Assembly: GCA_017549485.1 (NCBI GenBank)
Contig: JAFYUT010000051.1
Coordinates: 1 to 38,594 of the forward strand
Direction of reading: 5' to 3'
DNA from: Akkermansia sp.
GTDB taxonomy: Bacteria; Verrucomicrobiota; Verrucomicrobiia; Verrucomicrobiales; Akkermansiaceae
DNA: 38,594 bases
The translations under genes were made by a program, and so were the position numbers. Every line of letters starts with the position of its first letter. Within the stretch, counting starts at the first letter, position 1. Below, piece after piece: positions 1 to 10,000 of this stretch. The notes under the pieces are model-generated. The model saw only the letters and a program-made list of their open reading frames with translations. It searched no databases and was not told the origin of the DNA.

Positions 1-7
1 AGCCCCC

Positions 8-41
8 CAAAAAATTATCAGAACCCCGCCGCATGGCGGGG
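8..41 (-). terminator. Possible terminator, minus strand
   Basis: A perfect 7-bp GC stem (24-30/35-41, four-base loop) is followed on the minus strand, after a short gap, by a T-rich run (complement of 10-14). It could end the transcript of the gene at 334-810, although it lies about 290 bases downstream of that stop, or a transcript entering from the left. The gap between stem and T-run makes it weak. Confidence 0.3.
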
Positions 42-300
42 TGGTATAATGCATTGTTTCAATCTGTTGCGTTGCTTTATGCCACCCAGGGTTCCTGTCA
101 TCTCATCTGTTTCCGGGGGTTGCGCTCGCCTTGCTGCCGCTTCGTCTCGCTCCACCCCCGGCTATTATATGTCGCCCACGGACGCGGGCTCATGAATTCG
201 TCAGTCGTAAACGACTGAAAGATTGTTGACATACTGCGCGCGGCTGAACGCCGCTTGCATGATAGCTCGCTACGCTCGCATGTGCAGGGGCGAAAAAGAC
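24..300. repeat. Hairpin-rich non-coding stretch, possible palindromic repeat element
   Basis: No convincing gene lies in 1-333. The stretch holds a series of perfect inverted repeats: 24-30 with 35-41 (7 bp, loop GCAT), 113-120 with 154-161 (8 bp, CCGGGGGT/ACCCCCGG), and 201-208 with 211-218 (8 bp, TCAGTCGT/ACGACTGA). Further GC-rich self-complementary pieces lie at about 230-285. The block with an ACCCAGGGTT-like segment, a pyrimidine-rich loop with GCTCG motifs, a CACCCCCGGCTATTATATGTCGCCC-like end and more hairpins resembles intergenic palindromic elements that I recall from Verrucomicrobia, Lentisphaerae and Planctomycetes. That resemblance is from memory and was not tested. A structured non-coding RNA is the alternative. 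The short open frames here look accidental. Confidence 0.4.
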
Positions 301-333
301 GGGCGTTTTCTTAATGAAACTTGTGTGGGCTAT

Positions 334-810
334 TTACATTTTGCTGAGAATTTGGCGCAGCTCAAACACAAAAGCCTGCTGCTCCTCTTGGGTCATGGTG
401 CCGGAGAGCTGGGAGCAATTAAGCTGCCCCATTTGGTCAATTTGCCATGCTACTTTGGTACCGGAGGGGAACTCACACTTACCACTGAGAATGGTACCGG
501 GAATCTGGATATCATCCAAACTCATGGTGGGTTTCACGGGAGCAGCCCCGGTCATGGGGTCGGCAGCAGGTGCCGGTGTGGGCTGAGCAGCAGGCTCCGG
601 CTGCGGGGCGGGTGCAGGAGCCGGGGCGGGAGCCTCTTGGGGGTGAGCAATCTCTATGCCATGGTCAAGCAATAAAAAACGCACCTCCATATAGGTGAGA
701 TGCACCCCACATTCTGCCACCAGATTTTTTTGAATACCATTCAAATCGATACCCTGAGCGGCCCAGCTGCGCACCATTTCCAACTGCTCTGCATTAACTT
801 TTGAACTCAT
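334..810 (-). CDS. Two-part small protein with Ala/Pro linker, function unknown
   Basis: 158 residues. I do not recognise a family. There are three visible parts. Residues about 5-55 look helical, with a WAAQGIDLNGIQKNL segment that could be a helix-turn-helix-like fold. Residues about 57-92 form a low-complexity Ala/Pro/Gln linker. Residues about 95-158 are a small globular domain with one Cys in SGKCEF, one in LNCSQL, and an acidic and Gln-rich C-terminal helix. There is no signal peptide or membrane segment, so it is probably cytoplasmic. The ATG at 810 is supported by a promoter at 817-845 whose -10 box ends six bases before it. A regulatory or DNA-binding role is possible but is only a guess from the N-terminal helices. 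Confidence 0.75.
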   Translation of the reverse strand: MSSKVNAEQLEMVRSWAAQGIDLNGIQKNLVAECGVHLTYMEVRFLLLDHGIEIAHPQEAPAPAPAPAPQPEPAAQPTPAPAADPMTGAAPVKPTMSLDDIQIPGTILSGKCEFPSGTKVAWQIDQMGQLNCSQLSGTMTQEEQQAFVFELRQILSKM

Positions 811-816
811 GGCTCC

Positions 817-845
817 ATCTTAACCCCACCGCTGATGCGATGCAA
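817..845 (-). promoter_or_regulatory. Promoter of the 334-810 gene
   Basis: TTGCAT (845-840), 17-base spacer, TAAGAT (822-817), then six bases to the ATG at 810. The transcript would start at or very near the start codon. GGAG directly before the ATG could also be read as a Shine-Dalgarno, but it would barely be transcribed. Confidence 0.55.
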
Positions 846-980
846 GAAAAAAGCACGTCACAATTCGCGCCGGATTTTATCCCATAAGGACTACCCCAAA
901 AGCAACAGCCTACCGAGCCTGGTGCCCCTATTCCGCAAGCGGTGCTCGACTCTCTAAAAAACTCCGCATCCCATCAATTC

Positions 981-1016
981 AAAAGCCCCATTCCCGGCGT
1001 GCAGGAATGGGGCTTG
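981..1016 (-). terminator. Terminator of the giant autotransporter gene
   Basis: Perfect 12-bp stem (983-994 with 1004-1015) with a nine-base loop, about 25 bases after the stop codon at 1041. On the minus strand it is followed by TTTTGAATTGAT. The rest of 811-980 holds only the promoter of the small upstream gene; nothing else was recognised there. Confidence 0.8.
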
Positions 1017-1040
1017 AAGTTTATTGTTAGCTCAACGGCA

Positions 1041-4000
1041 TCAGAAGTTGATGCGATAGCCTACTGTACCGTTCAGGTTGGTGTAGCCGCTGCGCAGCTC
1101 GGCAGATACGTCGAAGAAGAGCGTACCGGAGTCCTCATCGCCCATCGGCACGGACAGACCGGCACCCAACTCTACGCCGAAGGCGCCCAGCTCGGCACTC
1201 TCAACGGTAGCACCCTTACCGGCACCGATGAAGGCTACATCTGCCTCAGAGGCGCGGTCGCCGATGTCGAACTTAGCCAAGGCGCGCAGCTCAAGCACGG
1301 AGGTGCGGTTGTACAGGTTCTCACCCACAACGGCCTGCATGCGGGCACCGGCACCCAGCGTGATGGTGTCAAGCGTCTGGTCATCTACGTCAAGCGCGGC
1401 ATCACTGCCTTCTTCCTTGTAGCCGCCCACGGAGGTGTGGCGATAGGCTACATTGAATACAGGCTGCAAGCAGGCATCGCCGTTGGAAGCCAGAGCGAAT
1501 ACGCGGCCTACCTCGTACATAAGGCCGAAGGCCATACCGTCGGTTTCACCCTGAGTCTTGTAGCTATCGCCGTTGCCATAGGATACGGTGCGGTCATAGG
1601 AGCTATCCATCTTACCGATGGTGCCTACGAAGGTATGGGTCCATGCGCGCTTGGAGTAGCGGGCAAAGGCAGATACGTACATGGTATCCAAGTCGCCGTC
1701 CAGCTTGTCAGGGCCGTCCACGGTGAGGTCACCGTACATGGCGGTTACAGCCAAGCCGAGGGTGAGGTTCGGGTTCACGTCCACATCGAAGCCAACGGTA
1801 CCGCCCCAGCTGTCCAGCTGATAGCCGGCGAAGGTGCCGTCCTTGTCAAGCTCGCCCATGTTACCCTCTGCATTCACCCAAGCGTTGAAGTAGGGCATGC
1901 CCTCATTCACCACGCACTGGTTCACACCCATGGTGGTGGTGCGGTTGCGGATGGCACGCAGCTGGCGCTCTACATCGCCGGCAAAGGCCATGCCGAGAGC
2001 AGCGGAGGAAGAACCGGCCACAGCGGCCAAGCCCTCATCCGTCATGCTGTTACCATCGACGGAGGCGAGAATCTTCTCCAAGTCACCACCGGCACCGATA
2101 CCGCCACCGGCGAAGGCTTCGTCCATGATGGTGGCACCGGCCATAGCGTTCTTAGAGGCACCATTGAACTTCTCCTTCATGTAGTTCTCGTTGGCAGTTG
2201 CCATCAGCTGCAGCAGAGTGTCGTTCCACTCCAGCGTGTAACCGTATTTCTCACCTTTCGGGTTGATAACATCGGAACCACCGTTCAGCATAATGTCTGC
2301 ATCGGAACCGCCCGTTACCTCCATGATGGTAGCTATCGGCTGTTCCTTATCAGTCTGAGCATCAGCTGCTGCAGTCAGCAACTCATTATCAATAATCACA
2401 CTCAACGTATCAGCTGTCAGCGAATCTACGGTCACTACCGGGGTTTCGCCAATCTTCTTGAACTCGATGGAAGCATCATCACCCAAGACCAGAGAACCGG
2501 CTGCAATGGTGCTGTCGGACTCCAAGCTGATGGCACCACCTACCTCAAGCGTCTCGGCAGCCACACTGCTACCCTTGCCCATGGTCAAGGCACCGTCCAC
2601 GGTGAGCGTATCAGCAGCCATGTCGCCCTTAGCCACCTCTACGGAGCCAGCGGTAAGAGCCGCAGCGGTAAGCGCAGCAGCTTCATCGCCACCCAGTATC
2701 AAACCGCCATTGAATGCGGCATTGCCCAAGTTGCTGGCACCATTCTTCAGGGTAGCCAAGCCCTCAACCGTCAGTTCACCGGTACCGTTGATGCTGTCAG
2801 CGGTCAGCGTATCGGTAGCATGTACTTCACTTACATCGCCCAGGTTCATATCACCTGTATCTACGGCGCCTGTCAGTTCTACTGCAGAGCCGGCGTTACC
2901 CAGAGCGGCAACATCCGTAATATCGGTAGCAGCCGTGGTTACGGTACCTGACCAAGTATCATCGGTCAAGCCATTGAGGTTCTCTACACCGACGGCCTCG
3001 CCGAGATCCAGCGTCGTACCGGCAAGACCGGTCAAGGTCACCGTCGTACCATCTGCAATGGTGAGCTGCTCGCTCTTCAGCGTTGCACCGCTCTGCAGGG
3101 CAATCGTAGAAGCCGTACCGTGCGGATTCTCATTGTTGGTGGCAATGGCAAGTTCGGTATCCTCGTTCATCTGCAGCGTACCACCATTCAGCATAATGGT
3201 GTCGGTATCCTCTACGAACTTGTCGGATACTTTGCTGAGGGATACATTGGTGTTCACCCAGTATGTCGTGGTATCCTTAGACTCGGAGATGGTCACCTTG
3301 CCGTTGGAGTACTCACCCACGCGGGCATCAGCACCAACCGTCCAAGCGGTAGCATCGTTCGTGACGTTGGTAAGGTCACCGTCAACAACGGTATAAATCT
3401 CGTTTCGGGAAACGAAACCGTTGCCACCATTGGCAATTTCCTTACCCAAATCGGATGCATCTGCCGTAGCGGCATAGGTAGACTTATTCTGCAAACCGAA
3501 ATCGCTTACCGTGGTATCCAAGTGCATGGCACCGCCGATAACGAGCTTACCACCGTCCTCTACGGTAATACCGTCGGTCAGCGTAGCATCGCTCAGGTTC
3601 AAACTACCGGCAACCGTGACATCACCCACGGTAACAGCCTTGTCGTCTGAACCGGCAAGGGTGCTTGCGTCTACGAACTCGGCACCTGTTACGGTAGTAG
3701 CACTCAGCATGGAACCACCAATGGTAACCGTACCACCGGTAATCTCAGCCGTGGCTGCGTCAGAATCACTGAACATTTGACCGGCATTCAGCGTGCCGCC
3801 GTCCATGCTCAAGCCGTCCTCACCCACCTTGATGATGCCGGCAGACACATTGGCAGCATCACCGCTGATGACAACACTGTCAGCCAACAGCAGGTTGGTA
3901 GCAGCCAAAGAGGAGCCGTCTACTTCAACGTCACCGGCAATCTGAATGTCGGTAGCGCTCAAAGCAGCACCATTGCTTGCGGTCAGGGAGGAAGCCTCAA

Positions 4001-7000
4001 GAGAGGTTGCATTCAGAGTACCGCCATCCAAGGTAGCAGCGTCGGCAATCGTTACAACACCGGCATTCAGCGTGCCACCGTCGCTTACCTCCAACTCGGC
4101 AGCACCCACATCGGCCAAAGCGCCATCAAAGGTAGCCGCAGCAGAGTCTGTCACCGTAATCTTACCCTCAATCGTGAGAGTACCGGGAGTGGTCGTGTCT
4201 GCGGCGAAGGTGTAGTCACTACCGGCGCCGGATACCGTCAAATCATCCACGGTGGCGGTGGTATCAACAAGAACAGTCTCAGCCTTGCCATTGTTGAAGA
4301 TGGCATTGACTTCCTCTGTACGAGTGGCAGCATCCTTGATGAGAACAAGATTATCACCGTTATTATCCTTCACGGACCAGAGTTTCTCCGACCACTTCTC
4401 GGAAGTCGTGTCTGTATCTTCCCAGTAGAACTCGGTCAAACCGGCAACGGCGCTGAGTTTCAGCGTACCGTCCTCAAATACGAGATACAGCTTGCTGTCT
4501 ACATCTTCACCATTGATGCCGCTGAGTACGTTACCTGCAAGCACCTTATTCTCGGAGTCGAACTCAATACCGGAGATGCTGTCGATACCGCTGATAAGCT
4601 CCACTTCACCATCCGGGTTCACCTTAACATCCAAGCCAAACATGCCACCGATGGTCAGAGAATTGCCCGTGCTGAGCAGGGATATCCCCTCAACGGCAGG
4701 CACTGACATATCAAGCATACCGTTCGCGGAGTCCTCTGCACCGTCCCACAGAGTCAGGGTAGAACCGTCCGCCAATGTCAAATCACCGTTGATTGCAGTG
4801 ATGCCAACTGTGGTCAGGCCACCGTTGACAACCACATCACCCGTTACGGAGTTACCGCCGAGATCAACCGTGGCACCAGACTCAATGGTGGCACCGCCGT
4901 TAACGGTCAGAGCCGTGCCGGTTGTCAGCTTGATGGTACCCTCACCCACAACGGTAAGAGCATCGTCCATGGACATTGCAGCACCGCCGATGGTCACTAC
5001 CTTACCGGCTGTCTCAACACCAATCTTATTGAAGCCCGTGAAGTTGATACCCACGCGGTCTTGATCGGCATCACCCGTAAACAAGATGGTGCGGTCTCCG
5101 GCAATGGAGGAATGATTAGCACCGGTATTGGTATCCAGATAACCGGCGGAAACGGTCTTACCGAGAGCCAACTCAACATCGCTACCCACCTTGATTGTGG
5201 TAGATTGTGTAGTCAGATAAGAGTTGTTCACCTGACGGCCTGCAGCGTAAATATCACCGGCAACGGAGCCACCCTGCAAATCAACCACAATATTACCTTG
5301 TGCCATGTAGTGGTTATTGTTGCGTTCCACAAAGGATCCACCGAGGATATTCTGCCATGAACCGGCGGTAATGGTCAGGTTGATATCGCCCATGGCCAAG
5401 TTGCCGTTGTTCCCCAGAGAGGCAGTGCCTGTACCGGAGAGCCAAGAGCCACCCAAGAGGGTCTTACCGGCAGCCATGGAGCCACCGCTTACGGTCATAT
5501 CTACGGAACCGACCTTGATAACCTGATTACCACCGCCGTTGGACCCCTTAAATGTACCACCCATTATGTTGGCATTGAAGGTACCGGCGCTAATAGTCAT
5601 AGTGACCGCACCCACATTACTCTTCATCTGACCATCGCCCACCAAGGCATCACCACCGATGACCTTTTCATTGAAAGTACCGCCGGAGATTTGTACATTG
5701 GTAGCAGCAACGGTGGATTCCGGGAAGCCGCTCCCCCACTTGTTGAAAATGGTACCACCGGCCACAATGCCCTCATACTCGGAATTACCGCTGATGTTGA
5801 TGTTGGTAGAACCGGAAACAACGGTAGAAGATCTCTGCTCACTGAAAGAAGCACCGGCAATAGCCCCGGTGAAAGTTACACCCTCCTTACCCTTGATGAC
5901 AATGGAAGTGTCACCGGAAACGAGGGCTGTCGGCGCACCGGAATCCGCCCATTCATTGTTGAGGTATGAGGCACCGACAATATGCTTGGCAAATGTAGTA
6001 CCGCTGCCGGTGTACTCGCTCAGGTCTACGGTGATATTGGTATCACCGTTTACAGACAACAGCCCATTGAAGTTGGCGAGGAACTTGTGGCCACCCAATA
6101 CATAACCGTTACCGGTCAGGGGGGTGTAAACAAAGACATTGGTATTACCGTTATGAGTTGCGCCCTGGTTGTGAGACGTGGTACTTGCACCGATAACAGA
6201 GTTACCGATGGTGGCCCCATCCATAATAGAGATGTAGGTATCACCGTTGAATACAGGACGAAGGGCATCATTGTAATGACCACCGATAACATTGGTCACG
6301 TTACCGCCATCAATCACGATGTGGGTATCACCCTCAAACACGTTGGCAGAGCTGGATTGCCAGTTGTTGCAAATGCAGCCACCTACTACGTTAGAGAAAG
6401 AACCGCCGGATACCTTAATCCAAACATCACCGGTAATAGTTTCGGAAGCATCTCCACCGGCATAGGACTTACCGCCGATAAGGCTACCGTTGCCATCGCC
6501 ACCGCCTACTACGAGAGTCGGGGCAAGGTCAAGAGCAATATCACCGGTTCCGGCTGTCAGCTCGGTAAGGGTCTCGGGCGTACCAGTCAAACCGTCACGC
6601 CCCCAGTTGATATCCCAATCCGTTTTGATTTCAAGCGTAGCATCCTCCTTAGCCTGCAACTTGATGTAACCATTATCATCCACCAAGTCGTATGTGGAAG
6701 AATCCATGGCAATAATTTCAAGCTGAGCAATGTTTTCATCGGTGTATTTAATACCGAGGTTGATACCGTCCGCCAACTGATCAGCAACGCTAATGAAGTC
6801 AAGCACGGTAGCACCCGTCAGGCTTTCAATTGTGGCATTGTCGGTCAGGGATACGTAAGAAATAGAACCACTGAGACCATCGATAGTCAGCTCACCGGCA
6901 CCGGTCTTGATGAGGCCTTCAGCCACAACGTTACCGGCAATGTTCAGAGCCTTACCCTCTGCCACATTGATGGCTGCAAGGGTAATGGAACCTCCACCAA

Positions 7001-10000
7001 CGGTGATGTTCACATCTTCAGCAATTTGAATACCGGAAGCAAGAGCCAGGCTGCCGTCACCCTGCTTATCAAAGGCAGAGCCAGTCAACTTGTTGACGGT
7101 AGCAACGCGAGTTGTGCCGTTCACCTCTACTGTACCGCCATTGGCAATAAGCTCACCAATGGTGCAGGTTACATCAACTTCAAGGGTACCTTTAACGCCG
7201 GAATCATTGCACACCACGAAGCTCGTAGAGGTCAGGTCTGACTTATTGTTGGTGTTGCGCTCAATAATTTGAACACGACCCTCTTCAATACGAATGGTAC
7301 CCTTATCTGCAATAGTGCTGCTCATGTGGAAATTACCCGCACCGGTCTTGGTCAGGGTATAACCATTGAGGTTAAGATCTGTTGCACCGTAGCCGGAACC
7401 AATCATACCGAATTGGCTATCGGTATGCACCGTGATATTACCATTCAGGTCAAGAATGGGCAGGCTGCGATACTCCAAACCAACTCCACTAGCGCTGTTC
7501 TTGATAACAGAACCCTCGTTGGCAGCAAAGTGATAATAGGCTTCGCAGCCGGCAACATCAAACGTACCTCCATCAATCGTGACTACGCGGGAGGCGTCCG
7601 TCAACAGGTTGACACCGGCACCATCGCTGCTCATCAAATACAGGGTTGCACCGGACAACACCGTGATGTCTGCGGTGTAGGCACCGGCAGAGGCCTTGAC
7701 AACGTCGCCTTCAATGGTAAAATTCGGTTTCCAGTTATTGGGAACATCCGTCAATTTGAGCAAATCTTTACCTTCATCACTCTGCAAATAGACAACAGTT
7801 GTCTCATCCGCAGTTTCAATAACGCCCAAATCCTCTACCACATTGGTGTGATAGATTGCACCGGAGGCAACTGCAAACCTCGTACCTTCCTTAACATTAT
7901 CGATAAGAGAACGAGTTACATCGGTATTGACATAGAAAGTGGTGGAATCCGGAGTCTCAAGCACAAACAGACCATCAGTCAAAGCATGCTGAGTCTCAAC
8001 CTGCACATCACCCTCTTCCGTTGTTGTGGTGGTGATAAGTGTTACAGAGTCAAGCGTAGAACCGGCACCGGTAATACGATAAGACTCACCGGAAGCATAA
8101 CCGTCCGTTGTGCTTTCACCATAACCGGTATGACCGGTAGTAGATTCAACAACAAAACCATTCAATCCATCGATAGCAAGCGTAGCAGAAGCACCTTCTG
8201 CCAACCCCACCTCGTTAAGCAGTGCACTGTTGATAACAAGTTTACCGCTACCGGCAAGCGTAAGAGCCCCCGTACCGGTGTGGGTACCGGTCAGCGTAAT
8301 ATCGGCAGCCGTTTCTGTGTATTGCCCCAGGTTTACATCATAGGTAGCCAAATGAATAGTGGCACCGTTACCGATGTTGGTTTGCAACCCGGAAGCCCAA
8401 CCATTGGCATCAAGCGCGCCGAGGGTAGAACCATCTACATTAATCACGCCATCACCGGCAATACCGCTGGCACCGATATTAAGCATACCGTTATCAGATA
8501 CCTGCAATTTACAACCGGAGTTCAAACGGGTGATACCCTTCAAGTTAGCAATACCTTCCTCCTTAACAATAAGGTTACCGGCGCCATCATCGCTCATACA
8601 AATAGTTGCACCGAGCACACGGAACTCGCCTTTGCTTGTTACTGTGAGAGCAGAGGGATTACCACCCCAGTGAGCCATACGTACAGAGCCAGACTTATAG
8701 CCGGAATCTTGAGTACCGGTAATTTCCAGCAAGCCGCCATCCGTCACATTCAAATAAGAGACGGCACCACCGCGGTTCTGCATAACGAGAGAGTCTGCAG
8801 CAACATGACCACCGGCTACATTAAGAGTACCATTGGCCATGGCGATAGCGTATTGGTCAACCTGAGCCGTGCTGCCGGAGAATGTGAGTGACACACCCTC
8901 ACCCACAGTCAGAATTTGGCCGTTGGTGTTGATGAAGAACTGGCCTAAGTTTGCACCATTCAACGTTACACCCTCGGCTACCTGCAATTTAGTTTCATTG
9001 GCAGCAGTAAGATCAAGGGCGGTAAGTCTCACAACAGAGTCTTCTGCGCCGTTTACAACCAAAGTACCACCGGCGGAAGAGATGCCGATACGGGCACCAT
9101 CGGATGCGGTTACATCCGTAATACCGGTTGCAAGAGCATTAATGGCAACCTCTCCCAGATTATTAGTAACGGTGATACCATTTACAGTGCTGGAGGAATC
9201 TACCGCTAAATTGATATTAAGAGCGGAATCCGTACCACCGACAACAGTGCCGTCAAATGCATAGTTGTTAACGGTAACCTTTACACCATCTGCAATGGCA
9301 AGAGTAGAACCATTACCGGTTATGGAGCCGATAGTCTGATTGGCAATAATCTCAACTGTACCCTCACCACCGATAACGAGAGCCCCATTATCTGCAAAAA
9401 CATCACCTACCTTTACAGTGGTGCCGGATGCCGCACTCAAACTACCCAACTCAATGTTGCCGTCAGAGGTAAGGGTAAGAGCATTACCACCGGTAACCTG
9501 CAAGGTTGCAATTTGAGCACCTCCGGCAAAGGAGAGGGCTGCGTCACCTGCGGACACGTTTGCACGAAGAAGACGATCTGCTACATCAAGGTCGGTATAA
9601 GATACGGTCGCACCGGTGGGGCCTGTCCATGTGAGGGATTCTGCACTGTTAGTGCTGCCGGCGGCAAACTCGTACTGGTAAATATCCTTAATGCTAATCT
9701 GCATGCCGGAAAGTGTAGCACGTTTAGCCGCATCTCCGGACATAACACTGGACATTGTCAAATTCTGGGCAACATCCGTTACCGTCAGCGTATTGTGAAC
9801 ACCCTGCGTAGCAGATGCTTGAGAGGAGCGGTCACCCCAAGATGTCGTTGCACCGGCCAATACATCTGTACCACCTATGTAATTGGCACCGTCCACAGTT
9901 ACAGGCGCATATGCATTACCATCACCGGACAGATAAATCGTTACGTCTACACGGTAGAGGTCGGAGTTCAGAGAATCAGCCAGATTCAAATTGACAGTCC

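Noticed and set aside
890..980. tRNA-like GC-rich segment
   Set aside because: No acceptor stem, D-loop and T-loop pattern could be fitted on either strand.
942..2951. Long open frame of 669 codons on the plus strand, plus others up to 540 codons, opposite the giant autotransporter
   Set aside because: They are antisense shadows of the Gly/Thr/Ala-rich passenger, lack starts with promoters, and encode no recognisable domain, while the minus-strand frame is continuous with a signal peptide and barrel.
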